Shown in pieces: positions 24,811 to 36,500 of a DNA stretch of 64,000 nt. The stretch is taken from contig OZ034975.1 in assembly GCA_964030785.1 (NCBI GenBank), forward strand, positions 43,733,569-43,797,568, read 5' to 3'. The translations under genes and the position numbers were made by a program. Below the pieces are notes generated by a model. It searched no databases. It was not told where the DNA came from and saw only the letters and a program-made list of their open reading frames with translations. Numbering within the stretch: position 1 is the first letter of the stretch; each line of letters opens with the position of its first letter. Source of the stretch: Siderastrea siderea. Taxonomy: Eukaryota; Cnidaria; Anthozoa; Scleractinia; Rhizangiidae.

Positions 24811-25099
24811 CGACGCTTCCTTTGATTAATAATTTTGTCGAAATTGCATTTCCTTTTGCGGTTGTTCCCGCTTTATTATTTTCATTGTTGTATCGTAATT
24901 GAAAATCACTTCAGGCTCAGTGGCACGTTTTCGAATGAACAACGAACAAGAAGCGTGAAAATTACCTCTTGACGATTTCAAAAGTAACATTAGATAAGAA
25001 TGTGATCCTACCTGCAATAGCTGGTACCATTGCGACAACAATGACGAGGTCGATAGTCAAAACTACGGAGCCCAGTTAGGGCCATGGAAAATTTACGCC

Positions 25100-26190
25100 C
25101 GATTTTTTTTTCCGACATTTTTCCCGACTTTTTTCTCGACTTTCTTCCCGACTTTTTTTGCGACTTTTTTCCCGACTTTTTTCTCGCCTTTTTTCCCGAC
25201 TTTCTTCCCGACTTTTTTCTCGACTTTTTTCCCGACTTTTTTCCCGACTTTTTGCTCGACTTTTTTCTCGACTTTTTTCCCGACTTTCTTCCCGACTTTT
25301 ATCTCGACTTTTATCTCGACTTTTTTCCCGACTTTTTGCTCGACCTTTTTCCCGACTTTTTTCTCGACTTTTTTCTCGACTTTTTTCTCGACTTTTTTCC
25401 CGACTTTTTGCTCGACTTTTTTCCCGACTTTTTTCTCGACCTTTTTCCCGACTTTCTTCCCGACTTTTTTCTCGACTTTTTCCCCGACTTTTTCTCGACT
25501 TTTTTTTGGACTTTTTTCTTGACTTTTTTCCCGACTTTTTTCTCGACTTTTTTCCCGACTTTTTTCCCGACTTTTTGCTCGACTTTTTTCTCGACTTTTT
25601 TCCCGACTTTCTTCCCGACTTTTATCTCGACTTTTATCTCGACTTTTTTCCCGACTTTTTGCTCGACCTTTTTCCCGACTTTTTGCTCGACTTTTTTCCC
25701 GACTTTTTTCTCGACCTTTTTCCCGACTTTCTTCCCGACTTTTTTCTCGACTTTTTCCCCGACTTTTTCTCGACTTTTTTTGGACTTTTTTCTTGACTTT
25801 TTTCCCGACTTTTTTCTCGACTTTTTTTCCGACTTTTTTCCCAACTTTTTGCTCGACTTTTTTCTCGACTTTTTTCCCGACTTTCTTCCCGACTTTTATC
25901 TCGACTTTTATCTCGACTTTTTTCCCGACTTTTTGCTCGACCTTTTTCCCGACTTTTTTCTCGACTTTTTTCTCGACTTTTTTCTCGACTTTTTTCCCGA
26001 CTTTTTGCTCGACTTTTTTCCCGACTTTTTTCTCGACCTTTTTCCCGACTTTCTTCCCGACTTTTTTCTCGACTTTTTCCCCGTTTTTTTCTCGACTTTT
26101 TTTTGGACTTTTTTCTTGACTTTTTTCCCGACTTTTTTCTCGACTTTCTGCTCGACCTTTATTCTAGCCGCTTTTTTTTCCCGAGCTTTT
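25100..26190. repeat. CGACTTTTTTCCCGACTTTTTTCT satellite
   Basis: A 12-base unit (CGACTTTTTTCC or CGACTTTTTTCT) repeats about 90 times, with higher-order repetition of roughly 320 bases. One strand is almost pure pyrimidine. It produces a 375-codon open frame (FFPDFFLDFF) and a lysine/serine-rich one on the other strand; both are repeat artefacts. A short inverted portion lies at 27490-27690. Confidence 0.95.
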
Positions 26191-26274
26191 CCTACACTGT
26201 TTATTTTGTAATTAAGCTTCTGTATGACAAGTTTCAAAATGGTGGCAACAGGGGTTTTACGGTTTGGGATATTA

Positions 26275-27074
26275 CAGTCAAACCTGTATTAAGCAAACCT
26301 GTATTTAACAGTCACCCTCTACTAAGCGGTCACTTGTCAAAGCCCCTGAAATCGCTTCCCTTAACTACTGTAAACTTTGCCTCCATGACGCGGTGAACTC
26401 TATTTATAATAAACGGTCGTAGTCACCCTTCCCAAGGTCCCACAGAGCTGTTTCTTATTGTTTGACCTGTATTAAACGGTCACTTTGTACAAGGAAATGA
26501 TTCGAAGACATCATATATAATAAGAAATGACAAATATTTTTATGCAAATTATTTCCTGGCAAATTCAAATTCTCCCGAACTCCATCGAGAATAAACAAAC
26601 GTGGTACAAGTTCGTTTACAATTTATTCATTTTTATATTTCTGTGTAAACTCCAATAATCTTATTATCAACATTGTACGTCGAATTCTTCTTTCATTAAG
26701 CTCTCTTTGAGCTAGTTGTACAAAAAGTCATTGTTACTTCCTCTTACATAAGCGGGTTAGCAGTTGGGAACTGAATTACACCATCCTGTCCGGACAAAGT
26801 ATTGACACAAAGACCGGACAGTGAAAAGATCACATGTGTACGGTACACATTAACAAGTGTATTTTTAGTCCTCTTTATTCCCCCTCTTCATGATGCGACT
26901 GTTGCTGTTTCTAGTATAGCCATGTGAGTGCTTCTCACGATGGAACTGTTATTATGTGATCAAATAAGAACCAAAATGTTGCTTTTAATATGTATTACGT
27001 GTAATTTTATGGAACCTGTATTAGGCGGTCACTAAGCGATTCCCCGTGGGTGACCACTTAATACAGGTTGACTT
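26275..27074. mobile_element. TA-flanked MITE with CAGTCAAACCTGTATTAAGC termini
   Basis: The left end CAGTCAAACCTGTATTAAGC is matched by the complement near 27045-27073, with TA outside. Internal direct and inverted copies of CCTGTATTA(A/G)GCGGTCAC occur. It is nested in the 2.66-kb foldback element. A distant relative (CAGTGAAACCTG type) lies at 44386-44766. Confidence 0.7.
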
Positions 27075-27730
27075 TATTCAGGGTTTACGTCGTAATTATA
27101 ATGGGATCTGACGGGGGTTCTTCCTCCTTATATTCCTGCCTTGAAAGACGGTAACGAGCTAATGGAAGGTTACTCTAGTATTGGCTACGACGAGATTTTG
27201 CTTATTTAGGGATTGTTTAATACATGGTATTACTTTAAGTATCGGTCTGCTATAAAGCGAATATTGAGATTTCGCGGTCTTAGAAGGAAAGATAATCACA
27301 GTGATTCACGTCAGGTAATTTTGTCCGGCAGTTGAGGAGGAATTACGTGGCAGTGGCAGTACTCTCGGATACAGGCAGATGACTCAAAGGCTTGTAGTTA
27401 ACTACGCCTTGATGTTGACAAGGAGACGATGAGAGAGTGATATAAAATACCAGAGCTGCAAGGTCAAGACATAGAATCCGGAGGAAAAGAAAGTCGAGAA
27501 AAAAGTCGGGAACAAAGTCGAGAAAAAAGTCAGGAAAAAAGTGGAGAAAAAAGTGGAGAAAAAAGTCGAGAAAAAAGTCGAGCAAAAAGTCGGGAAAAAG
27601 TCGGGAAAAAAGTCGAGAAAAACGTCGGGAAAAAAGTCGGAAAAAAAGTCGGGAAAAAAGTCGAGAAAAGTGTCGGGAAAAAAAATCGGACGTAAATTTT
27701 GCATGGCCCTAACTGGGCTCCGTACAAAAC

Positions 27731-28445
27731 CCATGAACTCGAACCGCGCGCGTATGATAGGGATATTTTGCTGCGGTCACGTGGCTATGTCTAAATGTGG
27801 TCGTGCCTTCCTTATTTGGAAAGGACAATTTTATTTTTCAGGGGATGGGGTGGGCAATTTTTTTTCCGACCAATTATTTTTGGTGGCTAAAACCTTTGTA
27901 TGAGTTCAGGAGCACAATTTTTCTTTCATTTGTGATTATTTCAGATATTCACTTGTAATATCTCAATTTCTTTCCGCTTTACGCCGCTCATGGCGGCTCC
28001 TCTGCTGCCTAAACTTTACGCGCGCAAACAATACCGCCGGCTAAACAGGCTGTATTATTTTCTGCGAAAGCTTTGCGGGAATTTTTTTCGTGTTTACTCA
28101 ACCACCCTCCCACCAAAGCATGGTGTGATTGTGTCAGACAGTTCAAAACCGAGTGTAGCGCACTAGAACTCTTCTGTGAAATCCACACTATCAGGGTGTT
28201 TTTAATTCATTTTTGCCTAGCAAACTGCTTGACATGACATGACACGATCCTCTTCGTGCCTATGTGGTGCATAAGGCTAAGACCAAAGATTTCCCGTTTC
28301 CCCTCTGTCGTTAGCAATCTTCTCCGCTTCGTTCCATTCTTTCCTGTTGTTTTCATTTCAGCCTTGATCGTTCTCCTTCAAGTTCCTCGTGGCCGCCCTT
28401 GTTTCCTTTTTCCACTATCCAGTGTCCACCTCAGTGACGTTCTTG
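27731..28445. other. Spacer without recognisable genes
   Basis: About 700 bases of mixed composition with short ORFs only. No splice-consistent exon or repeat boundary was recognised. Confidence 0.4.
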
Positions 28446-28461
28446 TGATGCTTTCCCGTAT

Positions 28462-28499
28462 TAATAATAATAATAATAATAATAAGAATAATAATAATA

Positions 28500-28550
<51 letters not shown>
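28462..28550. repeat. (AAT)n then (ATT)n microsatellite
   Basis: About 13 AAT units followed by about 17 ATT units make a self-complementary block. It lies at the 3' end of the LINE fragment next to it, where such elements often end in short repeats. Confidence 0.95.
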
Positions 28551-28841
28551 ACAACAACAACTTTATTTCATGAGGGTAAAACACATTACAGTTAAACAAC
28601 TGACGAGCCTGTGGCCCTCTTTAAAAATGTTACATAATATGTTTAAAAAAAATGAAAGAAAACTCTAAATAAATGGAAAACTACATATAAAAGGTAAGAA
28701 AAGGAGATGAATATAATAAGACTAGTTTACGGTAAAATGATCTAGGTCAGCGTTCATGGCAGCAAAGTGACTTCTATACGCTCTCATAAAAGATTTAACA
28801 TTAGGGCAGTCTTTAAGTTTATCTGGTAGCGAGTTCCAAAC
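28551..28841 (-). mobile_element. 5'-truncated non-LTR retrotransposon (LINE) 3' end
   Basis: Minus-strand codons from 28841 to the stop at 28722 read VWNSLPDKLKDCPNVKSF and end DLDHFTVN. This is the typical C-terminal tail of CR1/L2-type LINE ORF2 (xLWNSLPxxlkxxxsxxxF). The 3' untranslated part runs to about 28551 with CATGAAATAAAG just before the ATT microsatellite. Only about 40 codons remain, so it is a dead, 5'-truncated copy. Confidence 0.75.
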
Positions 28842-28899
28842 TTAAACAACTTTGGCGATAAAAGTACGCCCTCCCTCAGTTTCCCGATTATACTGCAGG

Positions 28900-29075
28900 C
28901 AGTTTGTGGGATCGGGGATCAAAGGGGTGGGATCAGGAATCAGAAATGTGGGATCTGGGATGACAGACCATGGGATCAGGATCAGCAGTTTCTTAGGGAT
29001 CAGGGATCAGGCTGTACCATGTTTGTGGGATCAGGGACGAAAATTGGTCACGCTTTTGGAATTTGCGTACACAAA
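28900..29075. repeat. GGGATCAGG irregular minisatellite
   Basis: About ten copies of GGGATC(A/G)GG(A/G) separated by variable spacers. No gene. Confidence 0.7.
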
Positions 29076-29337
29076 TGGGATCAGCGATGAAAAAACATAC
29101 CTCGTTACCACCCTGGAATGTCATGTCCATTAGCCATCTCCGTTTTATTGTTGTGGTGATGTCCCGCTGACATGTCTTTTGATAGACTTCCTCGTTTGTG
29201 ATCTTCTGGGGCCAGCCTGAGCATGTATATCTTTCTTAGACATGAATACATGGAAGACAGTAGCAGTGATGCACGCAACTTAAGCAGTTGCGGAAATAAA
29301 GCCTGTTGCGGAAATAAAGCCTGAAAAATAAAATCAG

Positions 29338-29414
29338 GTTTGAACGGGATTCGAACCCTCAGCCCTGCTATTACCGCGGCGCAGCACTCAGTCTACCAAC
29401 TGAGCTTACAAGCC
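29338..29414 (-). mobile_element. tRNA-derived SINE head
   Basis: On the minus strand, GGCTTGTAAGCTCAGTTGGT carries an RNA polymerase III A-box-like phrase and GGTTCGAATCCC is a perfect B box. The acceptor arms do not pair fully and the anticodon arm has an oversized loop, so it is not a functional tRNA. The downstream tail contains a repeated TTATTTCCGCAAC phrase and GCAACTTAAG near 29278-29330. This fits a SINE. Confidence 0.65.
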
Positions 29415-29456
29415 AACTGGAAGCTCAGTAGTCCATTTAGCTAGTCGATATACTAG

Positions 29457-29457
29457 C

Positions 29458-29491
<34 letters not shown>
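29457..29491. repeat. (ATC)n microsatellite
   Basis: About ten tandem ATC units. Confidence 0.9.
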
Positions 29492-31246
29492 TTATATCAC
29501 TTTTTAGAGTTGTTATTAATTGTCGTTATATATATATTTTATTAGGTAGCTTTTACAATGGAAATTTGCTCGGATTCTTGTTGTTAACATTATTATTTTC
29601 AGGCAACTGTAACCCTCCTTCTTTTTGCATTTGTTTCTACTTTATCTTCCCGTAACTTTTATAGTTTTTCAATTTTATTTTGACATATATATCTTAGTGC
29701 CGTAGGTTACGTGCGCGCCTTACGTGCACCATTTTAGGTTTCAGTGCACTAAGATGTGATCTCACTACTACATAATAGTATATGTGAAAATATGTACACT
29801 CTTTGTTTTTGTAAGAACGCGTAAAATTTGGCTGAGCCGAAGGATGTTCTTATTTTAGCCCATACATTTTCTTAAATTTTGGGCCTCAATGTTCTTATAA
29901 AAATGGTTCTTTATTAAAAAAAAAAAGAGTGTATGTGAACTGGAAAACAAACATTCATTTGTTGCTTGACAACTGATAGCTTAGCCAATAGTGAGTCTTC
30001 AGAACGATCCAGCTGATTGTTGCGGGCATGAGGGGAAAACTTTTAGTTACTTTCCTTATGGCATCATCTTTTACTGGCGGCGTTAACGTCTATTATATTG
30101 ATAAAAAGAATCAGTAATTGAAAAAGTTTTAATCAAGCACTTTCTTAATTTGTATTTTCTCTTCTGTTATTTTATTTTTCATTTGAAACTCGTTTATTTA
30201 TTAACTGAAAGAAGGGAAACTGGTATTAAAAAACATGGGGAGGCAAGAGAGGAATTGCTCAGCCCCCAATCCGCCAGATGGAGAGTTATTGCTAGGCCAT
30301 AGCGTCCAAATGTCCACCCACGGGGAGACGTTATAAAATTATTCGACACTCGAGCCATATTAGAATAACCCCTATATGTGTCTCAAACCTACCAGGGTTC
30401 CCCTTTCACTCCGCTTAGCGTGCCTCTTACAATTCGATCACCGGCCGCTTCTGTTATTATCTTAGGAAAAATGGATGGTGTCTATTGATTAAGAAAATTC
30501 GATGCACTGATTGAGAGTGCGTACTAAGCTAATTCAGTTTAAATGGGCTGCAATATTAACTGAAAGGACTCTCCCAACAAGGTGGAAACTAAGAAGTCAG
30601 ATTGACAGCTTGTCTTTGCTCAAAATCTAAAGAAATACCGGTGTCTTTTTTTATTATTCCTGAAAGGGCGGACAATCAAAACATCCCACAAGCCTCCAAC
30701 GTCGTCCAACAAGGAAATGGCTTTGACTTAATTTGGCCGTTCTGAAAAACACCCTGCCCTTTTCGGTGGTGGAAAAGCCTGAAAGCTGTCGAGCAAAAGG
30801 ACGTTTTCATTACCACTACGGCTAGCTCGAGAAAGTTGGTTAACGTTGTATATTGAAGTTTGAAACGCCTGGTATAAAGTTTTCTACAAACAAGGGGTAC
30901 GATTCATTGATTAGTTTGCCCACTTGATGAATTATGGCTCATCTGGGATTGCCTTCATCGATGATGCAAACAAGGGTTTGCTCGACTGTTACACCGTTTA
31001 TGGTATGGAAATAAAGTCCATTCAGACTTCAAGTGGGACAGACTAATAGGATTTAGGAAGGTAGGCCCATCTTGCTGTAGTAGACTGTGTCTGTCGCTGT
31101 AGGAATGTCACAATTCGCTTCACATACAATTTAAAATGATTCACGGCAAAGAAGACGCTTTTACGCCCTCGAAGCTCGTCAGGTCCGTATATAGTACAAA
31201 ATGGAGACAAAATTAATTATGTTCTAAATGACTGCCTGAAAAAAGA
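29492..31246. other. Spacer without recognisable genes
   Basis: About 1.75 kb, AT-rich, with short ORFs only. No domain, RNA gene or repeat boundary was recognised. Confidence 0.4.
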
Positions 31247-31250
31247 TTAA

Positions 31251-31698
31251 AGTGCACCTAACCCCCCAAACTTTTTTCCGCCAATATTAAACTTTGCACC
31301 TATTTAAAAAACATTAAGCCATTATTTGCAGTTTTTGACTTTTTTATGGGCTTTAAAACTTAGGCAAAACTAAGCATCATTTGTTGCATGGACGAGTCAG
31401 AAGGGGCATGGGTCTATTCCCCATGTGACGTCACAAACTGCTTTGAATGCATGTTTACAAAGAGTTAAGGAGATGCACTGAAATCAGTCTGTGATGTCAC
31501 ATGGGGAATAGACCCATGCCCCTCACTAGCTCGGTCGTGTAACAGATGATGGCCAGATTTCATAACTTTTACAACCTATAAAAATTCAAGACTGAGGGGG
31601 ATTTTGTAAAAAAAAAAGGCGTAATGCGTTTCGAACCGGTGCAAAGATTTATTTTAGCAAAAAAAAATTGGGGGGGGGGGGCGGAAATTAGGTGCACT
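31251..31698. mobile_element. TTAA-flanked MITE with GTGCACCTAA termini
   Basis: TTAA at 31247-31250 and 31699-31702 bounds AGTGCACCTAA and its complement. An internal palindrome is built from GGGTCTATTCCCCATGTGAC and its inverse at about 31410 and 31495. G-run near the right end. Confidence 0.75.
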
Positions 31699-31702
31699 TT
31701 AA

Positions 31703-33100
31703 GTCATAAAGTGAAGATTGTAATAAGTTACCCCAGCACCACTCCCGCACCGACCCCCACCCCATCCCTGTCACCGTGCCCGTCCTTGTTTTGGCGTGAC
31801 CCTCTTTGAGGATATTATAATACAACAAACAGACTGAGGTTATGTTATTGACAAAGCATTTTATCCCGTTACATCCATTTATGACATTTATCATAGCATA
31901 GAAATGAAAGTACCAGGTGAGCTATTTTCTTGCTTACATGTACTTGTCACGTCAGTGCAAAATGAAGCATAACCTAAATCTATATATGTTTCTGAAGGTT
32001 TTACTCAGATTCAACTGATAACAATTAACAGGAGCACCCAATGGTTTGTTTCGGGGGATATCTGTTCGGAAGACAAAATTGCCTGAGATTATATTTAAGC
32101 TAGAGATTTCTTCAGCGAAACATCACGTCAGGCTTTCATAAGGAGAGGACTTATTAGTTCCTATTGTTTTCGCAGGGACAAATATGTCGTTTGGAGTGCA
32201 AAATAAGGTCAGCTAGCATTTTTGGAGAGCCATCAGCGGCTTGGAAATTTGGTGGATAGGATTCTGTTTTCTAAAATTTTCTGTGGCCTACATTTGCAGC
32301 TAAAACATCTGAACAGATCAGTCTGTACTAGCTTACACAAATGTGCCCTTAAAAAGGTGTGTGACAATCTAAGAAAACCGAAAATGATGAATTGAAGTAT
32401 TTTGCTAAAATTTTCTTGTTGGGTGCCCCTGAATAAAGACTGAGATTTGGGAAATTGGAGGTCTATAATTTGTTTGACAGTCGAAATTGGAACCTGATAC
32501 AAGTTGCTAGAAAAACAATAAACTCCTTTGCCCCAAGGGTTGGAGGATGAAGTAAGCTATTCAGTTTGATGAAATGGTGTGACTGAAACATCACGCTGTT
32601 CTATTTGAATTAATACAAGCACTTAACATTCAAGGGAAAGGTTCACGATTTAGCGCATGCTCATGAATCTGAATGCTGTTTTTTGGCCTGTGCACACTGT
32701 AGCGAGTACGCAAGCAATATTATTTTATTTTCATAACACTGTTAAAGAACTAATGGAAGCGAGTACATTGCATGGGTGTGAAATTTTCTTGCCAAAGTTT
32801 CACGTTTAATGATATCTCAGCTCTCTGCACGCACCCCTGGCGAAAGTGCATGCAAATAGCGGTAAATTCGTCAACCATGGGATAAAACCTTCGGGTCAAC
32901 AATAAATTCAACGTTGGCAGTGTTGGTGTAATCCACTAATATTTCCTGTGAATTTAGTCCTCCGCCGTTCTACTTGGGCTTATTATAGTATGTGATCGCT
33001 GAGATACATGTGAGTGGGATTATTAACCGATAGTATTACTAATAAATCGGAAAAAAGCAATTTGATTTATGCACATGCGCCGAGCCGTGAACCTGTCCCT
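31703..33100. other. Flank downstream of gene B, no supported gene
   Basis: AT-rich sequence with short ORFs. From about 33100 to 33294 it aligns with 19090-19283 next to copy A, marking that part as shared 3' flank or 3' UTR. Confidence 0.45.
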
Positions 33101-33294
33101 TTCAACAGTTACCGGTATCCATCATCATAAAGGTGATGATAAACACACTTAACCGACTGTTTTTTGACAAACCCTTCTATGTATACGATGATTAAACATG
33201 GCCTACATAGCTAGAATTTTATTAACCTGCAGACGAACCATTTACAACCAAAAAACAATTTTCCTCTTAGGTGCAATTGTAGTAGGCGAGTACT

Positions 33295-33587
33295 TTACAG
33301 CTCTGATGTTACCATGGAATCCTCATTATCATCACCATTATCTTCCAGAAAGCCATAATCAAGGGAACTCAAGTCTCTGTTGACATGTCCATTAACATTT
33401 CCTTGACTTATACTCTCATGTTCCTCTCTAGTTTTTTCAGCAGAGGTGTTTTCGTTGACAAAATTAATTGTTTCTTTTTGAGAAAGGATCTTCAGGGTCA
33501 AAGCCATATTTATTATTATGCTTACACCAAACAAGACTGAAACTGTAATCAGGGCATCCATGATCCGGCTGTGATCTGTGCTGCATT
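33295..33587 (-). CDS. Gene B exon 4, membrane span and cytoplasmic tail
   Basis: The CCTCAG acceptor opens phase 1. It encodes CSTDHSRIMDALITVSVLFG, a hydrophobic span containing one Asn, then a polar acidic tail with SSLDYGFLEDN and a TAA stop at 33295-33297. Exon and 3' flank align with copy A at 19284-19584. Confidence 0.8.
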
Positions 33588-36500
33588 CTGAGGAGGAAAA
33601 GAAAAAGACGAAAAAAGTCAAGAAAGAGATTCAGGCATATTTCATTTTACACTGTAGAGACTTATGCATCAGTCATTTCCAGCAGTGCCCATCCCCCTCC
33701 CAGGCAAACCCCTGGGCATTAGGAATTTTTGGAAACATGCTGGCAAATGCCCCAAAGCAGAGACAAACAAGCTGTTCAAATAATGCGCCGTGGCAGGCAC
33801 AGATAAAAAAATAAGTTGATTTATTAGTTTTCAGGCGTACCGGTACTTTCATTCTAATCAAAGTTAAATCAGGCCAGTAGTAAGTCTCAAATAACTCACA
33901 GATTTCTCTGTTCAAATTGCTTTAAGTGGCTGTCTCCCTAAGATCCTCACAACCCAAATTGGTCACAAAATAGATTTCCTTCAAATCTTGTATGTAAATT
34001 GCACTTTGTCTGGGTACTTTAAAAACACTTTTCGTTTGGGCTCTAAATGCTTTCTTCAACAGTTTACACAGGAGGTGCCCTGGTGGACAAAAATGGACAT
34101 TTTATTGGTACAAAAATGCCAATTTTCAATAACTTTGGTAACTCCTCACAACACTTAAAATTTGATGCAGGACAAAATTCTACTGTTGGTTGATAAGTAC
34201 AACTCTTCCTTATCCTACAGTGTTACTGACATTTCCATGTAGTTGTTTTGAGTAGTTAAAACAGTTCCTTTTAACAACCCAATTTCACAGCTTTTAAAAA
34301 AGTAGGAAAAATGGGTAAACAAAAATACATGTTAACAAAAAGTGAGACCTCACCTAGCAAATTCCTTGCAGTCATGGAAAGCTAAAGACTTGGTCTTAAT
34401 TATAATAAAATAAAATCGTGCGGCCAGACGGTTTAAAGAACGTGGCGCCGCTTTGAAACACCAGTATTTCTTAATTATGCAAATTACGAACCACAACCTA
34501 TGCGTGGAATTTATGCATCAGTCAATTCCAGCGGTGCCCATCCCCCCCCCGGGCATTAGTCGGGCATTTGCCCACGTTTTAATCCCAGGGGTGGGGCATT
34601 TGAAATTCTATCACTGCCCGGGGGTCGGGCATTTGCCTACCCCCGGGACGACCCCGGGGCATTTGACAAGGTGAGAAAAACGTTCCGGTGTAGTCAGTCT
34701 GAGGTCGTCCATGATCTTCCATTCCTTTGTTGCTGTTCGCTGATTGATTTCATCGTTTGTTGATTAAATACTGTATCAAGTGAAATTAGTTCTACGTACT
34801 ATGTGGATTTTTAAGCTATTCGAGATGATCAGTTTAGTAAAAATATCTTATGTTTTTGGCCGTTTGTTAAATACAGATCATGCATTTTCAGTTCTTCGAA
34901 ATTATGTAAGCATTTCTTTTAATATAGCTTATTTAATAAAACACTTATAAGTTGTGTATGTCAAAATCAAATAAATGAACGTGTTATTGATATTAACAAA
35001 GTATCATTATTTTGAAAACAAATGTACAACGGAAGGGGAGACGCACAGGTATAAAATAACCGAAGCGCATTGATAATAATGATGAGTGACACTTTTTTCG
35101 TTATGATTTATTATTAAAATCTTGAGCAGTGTTGCTTTCTAGATGATCCCGGGGGTGGAGCATTTGTCTTCTATTTTGGTCCCACCCCAGAGCATTTTGA
35201 CGGACTTACTTGTCCCCACCCCCGGGAATTTGCCATTTAGAAAAAAAATTGCTAATGCCCGGGGGTTGGCCGGGGGGGGGGGGGGATGGGCACCGCTGGA
35301 ATTGACTGATGCATTAGGAGTAAATGTGATGCGAGCAATGCTCCCTTACATCAGGAAAACACGAAAATAGTTCCAAACTACAACAGGACACAAATGTAAA
35401 CTGGTAACATTTCGCATATAGCTTTAATTAAAATGTACAGCATTCAAATAGCTCATTAACTATGCTCAATTTACAAGAGAAACAAGTTATGAAGTGCATG
35501 CCACTCGATGATTGCTAATTGCGCTTTACAAGACAACCTTGATCTAGAATTATTAATCTGAGAATAAATCAATAAAAGCAAGTCATATTGAGTACATCAC
35601 AGCTTGTGTTTTGCAAACTAATTTAGCGAACAGTTAGTGCCAGGCAAAACAATGAAATCAACGAAGGGCATCTTGTTCTGTTTACATTTGCACCCATTAC
35701 CTCAATTATTCTGTCATCTTCGATCAAATGTAGATCCGTGCGTTTCAGAGATCATCTTAGAAGCGTCAAAACAGTTGGTTTTGGGAAAATTCTTTGTTCA
35801 AAAGCCTTCATTATATTTAGACCAAGCTTTCCATGTATTACTTCTCTCGTGTTAAATTTTTCAGGCAGTAGCCGCTGACCAGTAGCTAATGTCAACAAAA
35901 AGACCTGTTGCACTCGCGTTTCTATTTGAATGTATGATCCAGGGGGGGCTGGCAGCGAGGTCTGGAACCGAGTTTACATGATCGCCCCAGTAAAGAAATT
36001 TGGCCGAGTAGGACTGTGTACTAATTTTATTCCAAACAAACATGGCGGTGGCGAGGAAGGAGAATTAGCCGAATTAGCTGTTATTTGGTGTACGCGCGTT
36101 TGTGTTGGTTCAGCATTATTTCTGTTATTCCAAGTTTAAACATTCAAGGGAAGGTTTCGATCGCTTTTTTTTACCTTTGTCTCTATCTGATTTGGTTGCC
36201 CTTTCTGCTTTTCCTGGTACTGATTTTACGAGTTTTGAAGCATTTTCTGACACATTTCACAGCGGTCAGATTCGCTCTCCTCTTTCACTAAGAATTGTCG
36301 CTCGAGACTTTGTCCTTGTTTCATTTACATACACTGTAGATTTTTCTTTCTTTATTGGAACTACCCAGGAGGAGTCAACAATTAATTGTGTAGGTTTTGT
36401 TGATCCAAATTATTTTCTGTTTTGCCCAAGTTATGTTACTACCGTACAGTCCACAAGAGATATTTTCATGTACAGCTCTCTAGAATCCTTAAATGGTGAA

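Larger units (their letters stand above)
25064..27724. mobile_element. 2.66-kb foldback element with 6-bp target duplication and CGACTTTTTT satellite arms
   Basis: TACGGAGCCCAGTTAGGGCC at the left is matched by the complement at the right end (GGCCCTAACTGGGCTCCGTA), with CAAAAC directly repeated outside both ends (25058-25063 and 27725-27730). Immediately inside each end lies a CGACTTTTTTC(C/T) satellite, long on the left and short and inverted on the right. A TA-flanked element (26275-27074) is nested between them. Confidence 0.85.

Noticed and set aside
25084..26211. 375-codon ORF of FFPDFFLDFF repeats
   Set aside because: It is produced by a 12-base satellite. Several frames and both strands are open in the same way, and there is no unique sequence.
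29338..29414. Functional tRNA gene
   Set aside because: The B box is perfect, but the acceptor stem has mismatches and the anticodon loop is far too large. A SINE head fits better.
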